A DNA stretch of 64,000 bases from Listeria grandensis FSL F6-0971 (GTDB lineage: Bacteria > Bacillota > Bacilli > Lactobacillales > Listeriaceae). A program made the position numbers and the translations under genes. Positions 19,627-28,506 of the stretch are shown one piece after another (positions within the stretch are counted from its first letter, which is position 1; every line of letters starts with the position of its first letter). A model generated the notes under the pieces. It was not told the origin of the DNA, ran no database searches, and saw nothing but the letters and a program-made list of their open reading frames with translations. The stretch spans positions 496,001 through 560,000 of the forward strand of contig NZ_AODD01000002.1 of the NCBI RefSeq assembly GCF_000525835.1, read 5' to 3'.

Positions 19627-20442
19627 ATGGCGATAAAAAAAGAGCGTGTAGACGTATTATTAGTAGAACAAGGGTTATTTGAAACCCGTGAAAAAGCAAA
19701 GCGGGCCGTGATGGCTGGTTTAGTATATTTAAAAGAAGAACGCGTTGATAAGCCCGGAGAAAAGTTTCCGGTAGAAGTCGAGTTCCAAGTGAAGGGCAAG
19801 GTTATGCCTTACGTGAGTCGTGGCGGGTTGAAGCTTGAGAAGGCGTTACAAGTGTTTGATTTGGCGGTTAAAGACAAGTTGCTACTCGATATTGGTTCAT
19901 CCACTGGTGGCTTTACGGATTGCGCCCTTCAAAACGGTGCTAAACATTCCTATGCGCTAGACGTAGGCTATAATCAGCTCGCTTGGAAACTGCGCAATGA
20001 TCCGCGTGTCACCGTGATGGAACGCACCAATTTTCGTTACGTTACACCAGCAGATTTTGAGCAAGGCTTGGCTGATTTCGCGACAATTGATGTCTCTTTT
20101 ATCTCATTGAAACTTATTTTACCAGTCTTGAAAACAGTGCTTGTGAGTGGTGGCGAGGTCATGACGTTGATCAAGCCGCAGTTTGAAGCCGGCAAAGAAC
20201 AAGTCGGCAAAAAAGGCATTATCCGCGATGCTAAAGTGCATCTGGAAGTCATAGAGAAAATCACCAATTTCGCGATAGCAGAAGGTTATTCTGTGCTTGC
20301 TGTCGATTATTCTCCGATTACAGGTGGCGAAGGGAATATCGAATTTATTGCTCACTTAAAATGGGATAATAAGGCTGAAAATCACTTGTCAGAGACGGCG
20401 CTCACAGAAATCGTTGCCGAAGCACATTCGAATTTAGAATAA
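19627..20442 (+). CDS. tlyA: TlyA-family rRNA methyltransferase (hemolysin A homologue)
   Basis: 271 residues. The N-terminal S4 RNA-binding domain (KKERVDVLLVEQGLFETREKAKRAVMAGLVYL) is followed by an FtsJ-like SAM methyltransferase domain with LLDIGSSTGGFTDCALQNGA, DVGYNQLAWKLR and FATIDVSFISLKLILP. In mycobacteria TlyA methylates 16S and 23S rRNA 2'-hydroxyls; the hemolysin name is historical. It is coupled to dxs upstream and ends before a terminator, with argR and recN beyond, the order seen in B. subtilis (yqxC-ahrC-recN). Confidence 0.9.
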   Translation: MAIKKERVDVLLVEQGLFETREKAKRAVMAGLVYLKEERVDKPGEKFPVEVEFQVKGKVMPYVSRGGLKLEKALQVFDLAVKDKLLLDIGSSTGGFTDCALQNGAKHSYALDVGYNQLAWKLRNDPRVTVMERTNFRYVTPADFEQGLADFATIDVSFISLKLILPVLKTVLVSGGEVMTLIKPQFEAGKEQVGKKGIIRDAKVHLEVIEKITNFAIAEGYSVLAVDYSPITGGEGNIEFIAHLKWDNKAENHLSETALTEIVAEAHSNLE

Positions 20443-20448
20443 TTATGC

Positions 20449-20485
20449 ATACCGAGTCGTCTGATCTAGATGGCTTGGTATTTTT
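20449..20485 (+). terminator. Terminator after tlyA
   Basis: ataccgagtc (20449-20458) pairs with ggcttggtat (20472-20481), with a G-U pair, followed by a short T run. Confidence 0.8.
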
Positions 20486-20638
20486 GTATTTTCAGCGTAT
20501 TTCCCATTATTTCAAGCCTTATTTTGACTTTTTCACATGCATAATGGCTTTCAGAAACTTTTTTCAAGTTAAATCCGTGACTTTATGCTCGTTTTGGGCT
20601 AAGATGTAAGAGAGAAAAAGTTCGTGAGGTGAGAAATT

Positions 20639-21088
20639 ATGAATAAAGGTCATCGTCATATTATTATTAGAGAACTCGTGACATCCAATGAAATCGAAAC
20701 ACAGGAAGATCTTGTTGAGTTATTGCTAAAAAGAGATGTCAAAGTCACCCAAGCCACGATTTCCCGAGATATTAAAGAATTGCATCTTGTCAAAGTACCA
20801 ACACAAACAGGAACATATAAGTATAGCTTACCCGCAGATAATCGATTCAATCCACATCAAAAGTTAAAGCGTTCGCTTGTCGACGCATTTATTAGTGTAG
20901 AAGTCGTCCAATTCATGTTGATCTTAAAAGTAATGCCCGGAAATGCCAACGCTATTGGGGCGCTCATTGACAATTTGAACTGGGAAGAAAAAGTAGGCTC
21001 ATTGTGTGGAGATGATACATGTTTGATCATTTGCCGCAGTGAAGAAGATGCGAAAGTATTATCCGAGCGTTTTATCGAGATGCTCTGA
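20639..21088 (+). CDS. argR: ArgR/AhrC arginine repressor
   Basis: 149 residues. Hexameric arginine-responsive regulator of arginine synthesis and breakdown. The N-terminal winged helix is [52 protein letters not shown]. The C-terminal oligomerisation and arginine-binding domain has [15 protein letters not shown]-type sequence ([17 protein letters not shown]) and the GDDTCLIIC motif with the aspartates that hold arginine. The start is ATG behind gaggtgag. recN follows 17 nt later. Confidence 0.95.
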   Translation: MNKGHRHIIIRELVTSNEIETQEDLVELLLKRDVKVTQATISRDIKELHLVKVPTQTGTYKYSLPADNRFNPHQKLKRSLVDAFISVEVVQFMLILKVMPGNANAIGALIDNLNWEEKVGSLCGDDTCLIICRSEEDAKVLSERFIEML

Positions 21089-21105
21089 GTTTGAGGTGAA
21101 TAGAT

Positions 21106-22803
21106 TTGTTACAAGAACTAACGATTAGAAATTTTGCTATCATCGAATCTTTAAATTTATCTTTTCAAGAAGGTATGACGGTATTAACGGGGGAGACCGG
21201 CGCAGGAAAATCGATTATTATTGATGCGCTCGGTCTTCTTGTCGGTGGCCGAGGTTCTGTTGATTTTATTAGACATGGGGAAGAAAAGCTTGAGATTCAA
21301 GGACTGTTTACGATAAACCCGCACAATAAAGGTTGTTTAGACGCGCTTCATAGTAACGGAATTGATGCCAGTGACGGCATGGTTGTCCTCGAACGTATCT
21401 TATTCCAAAGTGGCAAAAACACCTGTCGGATTAACGGGAAACTAGCAACGACCGTTGTTTTGCGGGAAATTGGATCGCGGCTTATCGATATCCATAGCCA
21501 GCATGAACACCAAGAATTGATGAACGATGAGTTTCATTTACAGTTACTCGACCGCTTTGCTTGGAATGACATCGCGTCTACTTTGGCGAAATATCAGACG
21601 AAATATGTGGCATATACAGAAATGAAGGCGAAATGGCGCAATTGGACCAAAAATGAACAAGAACTGGCACAGCGTTTGGATATGTTGCGTTTTCAACAAG
21701 ATGAAATCACAAGTGCGAACTTACGTCTAGGTGAAGAAGAGGCTTTGATGGAGCAAAAGCATGTCCTTGCTAATTTTGAGAAAATCAATGAAAGCTTGCA
21801 GAATGCTTATACTGCGCTACAAGGAGAAGAACGAGGTTTAGAGTTTATTTCGGAAGCGATGCGTCATGTGGCTTCGGCGAGTGATATTTTACCAGAGTAT
21901 AAGGCGTTAAGTGAGTCCGTCGCTTCTAGTTTTTATTTACTGGAGGACAGCGCGATGCAAATTCGTCAGGAGCTTGATAAACTGGAGTTTCAGCCAGATG
22001 AGTTAGATACGATCGAAACGCGTCTGAATGAATTGAGCCAGCTAAAACGCAAGTATGGAAAGACAGTGGAAGCGATCATTCAATATAATGAGGATATCGA
22101 TCAAGAAATTGTGGAGCTATCTGATCGAGAGACACACTTAGACCAGCTTGAAAAAGACCTTGAAAAAGCGAAGGATCAGTTGCATGAGCTGGCAACAAAA
22201 TTAACAACAATCCGTCAGAAGTCAGCAAAGCAATTAGAAAAACAAATCAAGGATGAACTGAATGAACTCTATATGGAAAAAGCGATTTTCCAAGTGAACT
22301 TTGCGACACAAGCGAACGAATTCACAGAAAATGGTGTAGATAAAGTCGCATTTTATATGAGTACGAACCCAGGTGAGCCTTTAAAACCATTGTCTAAAGT
22401 TGCATCGGGCGGGGAGCTTTCCCGAATGATGTTAGCGCTCAAAACGATTTTTTCGAGGCATCAAGGCATTACATCTATTATTTTTGATGAAGTCGATACG
22501 GGGGTTAGTGGGCGTGTCGCACAAGCTATTGCTGAGAAAATTTATGCGGTCGCGGTGGGGTCACAAGTTCTTTGTATTTCTCATCTTCCACAAGTAGCAG
22601 CGATGGCGGATCATCATTTCTATATTTCCAAAGCAACGACGGCGAATCGAACGATGACTTCCGTGACGCCGCTGTCAGGAGAGGAAAAAATTGAGGAGAT
22701 TAGTCGGATGATTGCAGGCATTGAAGTAACAGATGTCACGAAGCAACATGCGAATGAGATGTTGACGCAAGCGATGAAAATCAAAGCACAAAAGCAAACG
22801 TAA
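21106..22803 (+). CDS. recN: RecN DNA repair ATPase
   Basis: 565 residues. SMC-like protein recruited early to double-strand breaks. The Walker A is LTGETGAGKSIIIDALGLL. The central region (about residues 150-380) is coiled coil. The C-terminal half has the signature VASGGELSRMMLALK, the Walker B IIFDEVDTGVSG and ISHLPQVAAMADHH. The start is TTG 21106 behind gaggtgaa, giving the family N-terminus MLQELTIRNFAIIE. It is paired with argR, as in Bacillus. Confidence 0.96.
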   Translation: MLQELTIRNFAIIESLNLSFQEGMTVLTGETGAGKSIIIDALGLLVGGRGSVDFIRHGEEKLEIQGLFTINPHNKGCLDALHSNGIDASDGMVVLERILFQSGKNTCRINGKLATTVVLREIGSRLIDIHSQHEHQELMNDEFHLQLLDRFAWNDIASTLAKYQTKYVAYTEMKAKWRNWTKNEQELAQRLDMLRFQQDEITSANLRLGEEEALMEQKHVLANFEKINESLQNAYTALQGEERGLEFISEAMRHVASASDILPEYKALSESVASSFYLLEDSAMQIRQELDKLEFQPDELDTIETRLNELSQLKRKYGKTVEAIIQYNEDIDQEIVELSDRETHLDQLEKDLEKAKDQLHELATKLTTIRQKSAKQLEKQIKDELNELYMEKAIFQVNFATQANEFTENGVDKVAFYMSTNPGEPLKPLSKVASGGELSRMMLALKTIFSRHQGITSIIFDEVDTGVSGRVAQAIAEKIYAVAVGSQVLCISHLPQVAAMADHHFYISKATTANRTMTSVTPLSGEEKIEEISRMIAGIEVTDVTKQHANEMLTQAMKIKAQKQT

Positions 22804-22824
22804 TCTAAAAATGAATTAAATAGC

Positions 22825-22853
22825 TTGCATCTCAAAAGAAATTTGCTTACAAT
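22825..22853 (+). promoter_or_regulatory. Promoter upstream of the ptb-buk-bkd cluster
   Basis: TTGCAT (22825-22830), a 17-nt spacer and TACAAT (22848-22853) form a good housekeeping sigma-A promoter. It lies about 100 nt before the ptb start. Confidence 0.65.
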
Positions 22854-22951
22854 GATGAGGTAGTATTTTTTATCACCTGGTCATAAAAACAACTACTAAT
22901 TTGAGATGTAGGTTTTTTTCTGTGAAATTCTCAAAAATTAGGAGGCTTTTT

Positions 22952-23827
22952 ATGACAAGGAAATCGATATTTGATCCGGCGGGACTACGCCAAAAGGTGA
23001 CCGTTGCGATTGCTGGTGCGGATGACCCTATTATTTTGGAAGTGGTGGAGCAAGCCTTGGAACTTGGTATTGCGAATTTTTTACTGTTTGGTCGAGCGGA
23101 AGGAATTTCACTACGGTCGCCACATGTAAAAATAGTTGCCACTGATTCAGAACAAGAGGCCGCAGAAAAAGCGACGGAAGCTGTAGTAAATAAACGAGCA
23201 GATGTATTGATGAAAGGCAATCTGCCAACAGGGCTCATTTTGAAAACGGTTTTGAAACGAGAATACGAACTGCGCGAACGAGCATTATTATCGCACGTTT
23301 CTGTATTTGAAATACCGGCATATGATAAACCACTCATCGTATCAGATGTAGCAATGAATATCGCGCCAACAGAGGAAGAACAGATTCAGATTACACATAA
23401 CGCGATTCGTGTAGCCCAAAAATTAGGCATTGAAAGACCAAAAGTCGCGATTCTAAGTGCGGTGGAAAAAGAGAACCCTAAAATGCGATCTTCGGTGCAA
23501 GCCGCCCAAGTAGCTGCTTATTTCAAAGCATTCCCAGATGGTGACTCACGAGTAGAAGGTCCATTGGCGTTTGATAATGCCATCTCGAAAACAGCAGCGT
23601 TGCATAAGAATATTGTGAACGATGTAGCAGGAGATGCAGATATTTTAATCGTACCTTCTATCGAGGCCGGAAATATTTTATATAAATCACTCGTGTTCTT
23701 TGCTGGTGCTAGGGTTGGTGGGATTATTGCCGGCGTAAAAGTACCCGTGATCATCGCCTCCAGAAGCGACTCGGTGGATAACAAACTTGCCTCATTAATA
23801 CTAACAGTTGGAATGATCGGAAAATGA
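22952..23827 (+). CDS. ptb: Phosphate butyryltransferase (branched-chain acyl transfer)
   Basis: 291 residues. It exchanges CoA for phosphate on branched-chain acyl-CoA made by the Bkd complex. Family features include DVLMKGNLPTGLILKTVL, HVSVFEIPAYDKPLIVSDVAMNIAP, GPLAFDNAISKTAA and DILIVPSIEAGNILYKSLVFFAGA. The start is ATG 22952 behind aggagg; the frame is open 51 nt further upstream. It is first in the cluster ptb-buk-lpd-bkdAA-bkdAB-bkdB. Together the products turn valine, leucine and isoleucine keto acids into acyl-CoA primers, and into ATP by way of the acyl phosphate. Confidence 0.93.
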   Translation: MTRKSIFDPAGLRQKVTVAIAGADDPIILEVVEQALELGIANFLLFGRAEGISLRSPHVKIVATDSEQEAAEKATEAVVNKRADVLMKGNLPTGLILKTVLKREYELRERALLSHVSVFEIPAYDKPLIVSDVAMNIAPTEEEQIQITHNAIRVAQKLGIERPKVAILSAVEKENPKMRSSVQAAQVAAYFKAFPDGDSRVEGPLAFDNAISKTAALHKNIVNDVAGDADILIVPSIEAGNILYKSLVFFAGARVGGIIAGVKVPVIIASRSDSVDNKLASLILTVGMIGK

Positions 23828-23945
23828 TACAAAAATGTGAATAAAACGATTTCAACTGTTGGGGTGCAAAGCTTTTTAAGTTTGTGATAGGCACGTGTTA
23901 CAATGGGCTGGAGAACAATATCAGATTCACATGGGAGGTAACTAC

Positions 23946-25019
23946 GTGACATTTCAAGTTTTAGCAATTAATCCAGGTTCGACATCGACAAAAATTGCTT
24001 TATTTGCAGGAGAAGAAGTCATTTTAAAGCAGGAAATATCACATCCAAGAGAAAAAATCGCAACGTTTGACAGCATCTTGGCGCAGTTTTCTTTTCGCTA
24101 TGAACTTATTAAAGAGACGCTTCAAAAAACGGATTTAAAACGATTAGCAGCAGTCGTTGGTCGTGGAGGGCTATTGCGACCTATGGCTGGTGGCACATAT
24201 GAAGTAAACGAAGCGATGGAACGAGATCTGAAAATCGGCGTTTCTGGACAGCACGCTTCGAATTTAGGTGGGTTACTCGCTCGCAAAATAGCGGATGATC
24301 ATGGACTTCCCGCGTACATTGTCGATCCTGTTGTCGTGGATGAACTTGCGCCCATCGCTCGTTATTCTGGAAATGCGCATATCGTGCGACAAAGTATTTT
24401 TCATGCGTTAAACCATAAGGCGGTGGCTCGGAATGTTGCGAAGTCGCTGAACAAAGAATATGCCACGCTAAATCTTATTGTAGCGCATCTTGGTGGCGGA
24501 ATTTCCGTTGGTGCGCATCAACAAGGCCTAGTCATTGATGTGAACAATGCGCTGGATGGTGATGGTCCGATGAGTCCGGAACGCTCAGGCTCGCTTCCGA
24601 TGGCAGGTTTTCTCGAATGGGCTTTTTCTGGTGAGATGACAAAAGAAGCACTACATAACGAACTTGTCGGGCGCGGTGGACTTGTTTCCTACAAAGGGAC
24701 GAATGATCTGCGCGATATCGAGCGACAAATAGAAGCAGGGGATCAAGAAGCGCGTGCTCTTTTTGAAGCAATGGCTTACCAAGTCGCTAAAGAAATCGGG
24801 GCAAGTGCTGCTGTACTAAAAGGAAAAATGGATGTGATCGTGCTCACTGGTGGATTAGCCCGAAGTAAAGCCTTTATACAAGAAGTGAGCCAGTACATTC
24901 ATTGGATCGCACCTATTATGACAGTGCCTGGTGAGGACGAAATGGCCGCACTAAATGGTGGGGCACAGCGGATTTTGCAAGGAATAGAGGAAGCGAAAGT
25001 TTACCTAGGGGAGGAATAG
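23946..25019 (+). CDS. buk: Butyrate / branched-chain carboxylate kinase
   Basis: 357 residues. Acetokinase-family enzyme that makes ATP from acyl phosphate supplied by Ptb. It carries the N-terminal phosphate loop LAINPGSTSTKIALF, VVGRGGLLRPMAGGTY, the ATP-binding LNLIVAHLGGGISVGAHQQG and IVLTGGLARSKAF. I chose GTG 23946 because gggaggt is 8 nt upstream; the frame is open from 23895. It is followed 2 nt after its stop by lpd, so the two are coupled. Substrate range (butyrate or isobutyrate, isovalerate) is inferred from the bkd context. Confidence 0.93.
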   Translation: MTFQVLAINPGSTSTKIALFAGEEVILKQEISHPREKIATFDSILAQFSFRYELIKETLQKTDLKRLAAVVGRGGLLRPMAGGTYEVNEAMERDLKIGVSGQHASNLGGLLARKIADDHGLPAYIVDPVVVDELAPIARYSGNAHIVRQSIFHALNHKAVARNVAKSLNKEYATLNLIVAHLGGGISVGAHQQGLVIDVNNALDGDGPMSPERSGSLPMAGFLEWAFSGEMTKEALHNELVGRGGLVSYKGTNDLRDIERQIEAGDQEARALFEAMAYQVAKEIGASAAVLKGKMDVIVLTGGLARSKAFIQEVSQYIHWIAPIMTVPGEDEMAALNGGAQRILQGIEEAKVYLGEE

Positions 25020-25021
25020 AA

Positions 25022-26446
25022 ATGGCAAAAGAGTATGATGTAGTAGTATTAGGCGGTGGAACAGGTGGTTATGTTGCTGCAATCCGTGCCGCACAAAACG
25101 GGCTCTCAGTCGCCGTTGTTGAAAAAGACAGACTAGGCGGAACATGCTTACATCGTGGTTGTATCCCGAGTAAAGCGCTACTACGTTCGGCAGAAGTGCT
25201 GCAAACTGTAAGAAAAGCAGCCGAATTTGGCATTGATACACCAGAACCAACGTTTAATTTTATAAAAGCACAAGAGCGCAAACAAAAGATTGTTGACCAA
25301 CTGGAAAGCGGGATCCAGCAATTATTTAGTAAAGGCAAAATCGATTTATACGAAGGAAAAGGCACAATTTTAGGACCATCTATTTTTTCACCAACAGCAG
25401 GAACGATTTCTGTTGAGTTTGCAGATGGTCGCGAAAATGAAATGTTGATTCCTAAAAACTTAATTATTGCGACAGGCTCTAAACCACGTGCTTTAAAAGG
25501 TCTTGCGTTTGATGAAACATCGGTTTTATCATCCGACGGTGCCTTGCAACTCGAAGCTTTGCCAGAGTCGATCATCATCGTTGGTGGTGGCGTTATTGGT
25601 ATGGAATGGGCATCTATGTTGCATGATTTTGGCGTAAATGTCACTGTCATTGAATATAGCGATCGTATTTTGCCAACGGAAGATAGGGAAATTTCAAAAG
25701 AACTTCACAGCCTTTACAGGAAGAAAAAAATCAATATCGTGACGAGTGCGGAAGTACAAGCAAATACTTTTGAAAAAACACCGGATGGCATCGCGATAAA
25801 AGCAATCGTAAAAGGACAGGAGCAAACATTCACGGCAACCAAAATGCTCGTATCGGTTGGTAGAAGCGCTAATGTTGAGAATATCGGCCTTGAGAATACG
25901 GACGTGATTGTTGAAAATGGTGTGATTCAAGTTACTGATAATTTCCAGACGAAAGAGAGTCATATGTATGCTGTTGGGGATTGCATTGGTGGCCTGCAAC
26001 TCGCGCATGTCGCAATGGAAGAAGGCATTATTGCAGCGGAAGATATTAGTGGAAATCCGCAACCAGCGCTGAATTACAATCACGTACCACGTTGTACGTA
26101 TACATCACCAGAAATTGCAAGCGTCGGAATTACAGAGGAACAAGCGAAGGAACAAGGTTTTGAAGTGAAGACTGGGAAATTCTTTTTCCGTGGCATTGGA
26201 AAAGCGCTTGTTTACGGCGAATCAGATGGTTTCATCAAAGTTGTCGCGGATAAGAAAACCAATGATCTACTTGGTGTTTTCATGATTGGTCCACATGTGA
26301 CTGACATGATTTCCGAAGCGGCACTCGCGCATGTACTGGATGCGACACCGTTTGAAATTGGTAGCACGATTCATCCGCATCCAACACTTGCAGAGGCATT
26401 TGGCGAAGCAGCACTAGCTGTTGATGGCCTTGCCATTCATGGATAA
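25022..26446 (+). CDS. lpd: Dihydrolipoamide dehydrogenase (E3) of the Bkd complex
   Basis: 474 residues. FAD disulfide oxidoreductase that reoxidises the lipoyl arm of the E2 subunit with NAD. It shows VVVLGGGTGGYVAAIRAAQ for FAD, the redox-active pair in GGTCLHRGCIPSKALL, the NAD Rossmann motif IIIVGGGVIGMEWASML, the second FAD motif MYAVGDCIGG and the C-terminal HPHPTLAEAFGEAAL with the catalytic His-Glu. The start is ATG with gaggaa upstream. Position in the cluster assigns it to branched-chain keto acid dehydrogenase rather than pyruvate dehydrogenase. Confidence 0.94.
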   Translation: MAKEYDVVVLGGGTGGYVAAIRAAQNGLSVAVVEKDRLGGTCLHRGCIPSKALLRSAEVLQTVRKAAEFGIDTPEPTFNFIKAQERKQKIVDQLESGIQQLFSKGKIDLYEGKGTILGPSIFSPTAGTISVEFADGRENEMLIPKNLIIATGSKPRALKGLAFDETSVLSSDGALQLEALPESIIIVGGGVIGMEWASMLHDFGVNVTVIEYSDRILPTEDREISKELHSLYRKKKINIVTSAEVQANTFEKTPDGIAIKAIVKGQEQTFTATKMLVSVGRSANVENIGLENTDVIVENGVIQVTDNFQTKESHMYAVGDCIGGLQLAHVAMEEGIIAAEDISGNPQPALNYNHVPRCTYTSPEIASVGITEEQAKEQGFEVKTGKFFFRGIGKALVYGESDGFIKVVADKKTNDLLGVFMIGPHVTDMISEAALAHVLDATPFEIGSTIHPHPTLAEAFGEAALAVDGLAIHG

Positions 26447-26468
26447 CAAATAAGGAGGAAATTTGGCA

Positions 26469-27455
26469 ATGGGATTAAGAGAAACAGGTTTATCAGATGA
26501 AACCTTATTAGAAATGTATAAAAAACTACTATTAACGAGACGCATTGATGAGCGTTTATGGTTGCTCAATCGCTCTGGGAAAATACCGTTTACGATATCA
26601 GGACAAGGACAAGAAATCGCTCAAATTGGAGCTGCATTTGCGTTTGACTTGGAAAAAGATTATTGTTTGCCGTACTACCGAGACTTAGCGGTTGTGCTTT
26701 CCTTTGGGATGACAGCGCGTGATATCATGCTAAGCGCTTTTGCAAAAGCCGAAGATCCAAACTCAGGTGGTCGCCAAATGCCGGCCCATTTCGGCCAAAA
26801 ATCGAATCGAATTGTGACACAAAGTTCACCAGTAACCACCCAATTCCCGCATGCCGCTGGAATCGGACTTGCTGCTAAAATGAAAAAAGATCCCATCGTT
26901 GCCTACGCGTCTACAGGCGAAGGATCATCTAACCAAGGCGATTTCCATGAAGGTATTAATTTTGCGAGTGTGCATAAATTACCGGTGGTTTTCGTGATCC
27001 ATAATAATCAATACGCCATTTCGGTTCCGGTCGAGAAGCAATATGCCGCGGAAAAGCTATCTGATCGTGCCTTAGGTTATGGTATTCCTGGCGTTCGCGT
27101 CGATGGAAATAACATGACAGAAGTATACTTAGCGTTTAAAGAAGCGACAGATCGTGCTCGTCGTGGTGAAGGTCCGACCTTGATTGAAACAATGACATAC
27201 CGCTTCACACCGCATTCCTCTGATGATGACGATAGAAGTTACCGTACACTGGAAGAGGTCAACAAAGCCAAAGAGCGCGACCCACTTGCGGTTTACACAG
27301 AAGAACTGGAAGAGCTAGGCCTGCTAGATGATGCGAAAAAAGAAGTCTTCGAAAAAGAAGTGATGACGCTTGTCAATGAGGCTACAGACTATGCTGAGGC
27401 GGCGAGCTATGCTGATCCAGAATCAGCGTTATTACATGTTTACGAAGAAAAATAA
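26469..27455 (+). CDS. bkdAA: Branched-chain 2-oxoacid dehydrogenase E1 alpha
   Basis: 328 residues. TPP-dependent decarboxylase subunit for the keto acids of Val, Leu and Ile. The TPP motif is YASTGEGSSNQGDFHEGINFASVHKLPVVFVIHNN. PYYRDLAVVLSFGM and HFGQKSNRIVTQSSPVTTQ match the E1 alpha family. The start is ATG 26469, with aaggagg at 10 nt; an upstream in-frame TTG (26463) is too close to the ribosome-binding site. It pairs with bkdAB, 53 nt downstream. Confidence 0.94.
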   Translation: MGLRETGLSDETLLEMYKKLLLTRRIDERLWLLNRSGKIPFTISGQGQEIAQIGAAFAFDLEKDYCLPYYRDLAVVLSFGMTARDIMLSAFAKAEDPNSGGRQMPAHFGQKSNRIVTQSSPVTTQFPHAAGIGLAAKMKKDPIVAYASTGEGSSNQGDFHEGINFASVHKLPVVFVIHNNQYAISVPVEKQYAAEKLSDRALGYGIPGVRVDGNNMTEVYLAFKEATDRARRGEGPTLIETMTYRFTPHSSDDDDRSYRTLEEVNKAKERDPLAVYTEELEELGLLDDAKKEVFEKEVMTLVNEATDYAEAASYADPESALLHVYEEK

Positions 27456-27508
27456 AGGTTTTATTTACGTCAAGGGAGTTTACCCTTTACGAATTAGGAG
27501 GAATAACA

Positions 27509-28492
27509 ATGCCTGTCATTTCATATATTGATGCCATTACGGCTGCGCTTCGTGAAGAGATGGAGCGCGATCCAAATGTATTTATTTTAGGAGAAGATGT
27601 CGGAAAAAAAGGTGGCGTTTTTAAAGCAACGGCTGGCCTTTACGATCAATTCGGCGAAGACCGCGTGCTCGATACACCACTCGCTGAATCTGCCATTGCT
27701 GGTGTGGGCATTGGTGCAGCGATGTACGGTTTGCGTCCGGTTGCCGAAATGCAATTTGCTGATTTTATCATGCCTGCTGTCAACCAAATTATTTCCGAAG
27801 CATCTCGGATTCGTTACCGCTCCAACAATGATTGGGATTGTCCGATCGTCTTTCGTGCGCCATACGGTGGTGGCGTACACGGTGCGCTTTATCATTCCCA
27901 ATCGATCGAAAAAGTTTTCTCTGGGCAACCAGGCTTGAAAATTGTGATGCCATCCAGTCCATATGATGCGAAAGGTCTTTTAAAAGCAGCGATTCGCGAT
28001 AACGACCCGGTTCTTTTTTTAGAACATAAACGCGCGTATCGACTCATTAAAGGCGAGGTGCCAGACACAGATTACACCGTTCCAATCGGAAAAGCCAATG
28101 TGGTTCGTGAAGGCGACGACCTAACTGTAATCACATATGGCTTAGCTGTCCACTTTGCCCAACAAGCTGCCGAAAAATTAGCAAGTGATGGCATCGAAGC
28201 AGAAATTTTGGACTTAAGAACGATTTATCCTTTAGATAAAACAGCGATTATCGAGGCTGCAAAGAAAACAGGAAAAGTGCTTCTCGTGACAGAAGATAAC
28301 AAAGAAGGAAGCGTTATTGGCGAAGTAGCTGCAACGATTGCTGAACATTGCCTGTTCGATCTAGATGCTCCAATCAAGCGTCTAGCAGGACCAGACACGC
28401 CAGCGATGCCTTTTGCGCCAACAATGGAAAAATATTTTATGATCAATCCAGATAAAGTAGAAAAAGCAATGCGCGATTTAGCGGAATTTTAA
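27509..28492 (+). CDS. bkdAB: Branched-chain 2-oxoacid dehydrogenase E1 beta
   Basis: 327 residues. It forms the E1 heterotetramer with BkdAA. The transketolase-like pyrimidine domain has VFILGEDVGKKGGVFKATAGL, DTPLAESAIAGVGIGAAMYG and RPVAEMQFADFIMPAVNQI. The C-terminal domain carries VITYGLAVHFA and LDLRTIYPLDKTAI. The start is ATG behind aggagga. It is followed 14 nt later by bkdB. Confidence 0.95.
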   Translation: MPVISYIDAITAALREEMERDPNVFILGEDVGKKGGVFKATAGLYDQFGEDRVLDTPLAESAIAGVGIGAAMYGLRPVAEMQFADFIMPAVNQIISEASRIRYRSNNDWDCPIVFRAPYGGGVHGALYHSQSIEKVFSGQPGLKIVMPSSPYDAKGLLKAAIRDNDPVLFLEHKRAYRLIKGEVPDTDYTVPIGKANVVREGDDLTVITYGLAVHFAQQAAEKLASDGIEAEILDLRTIYPLDKTAIIEAAKKTGKVLLVTEDNKEGSVIGEVAATIAEHCLFDLDAPIKRLAGPDTPAMPFAPTMEKYFMINPDKVEKAMRDLAEF

Positions 28493-28506
28493 AGGAGTGA
28501 AAAAGA

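Noticed and set aside
22925-22941. CodY-like sequence in front of ptb (aattctcaaaaatta)
   Set aside because: Four mismatches to the 15-nt consensus, in a naturally A/T-rich stretch next to the ribosome-binding site. Too weak to list.
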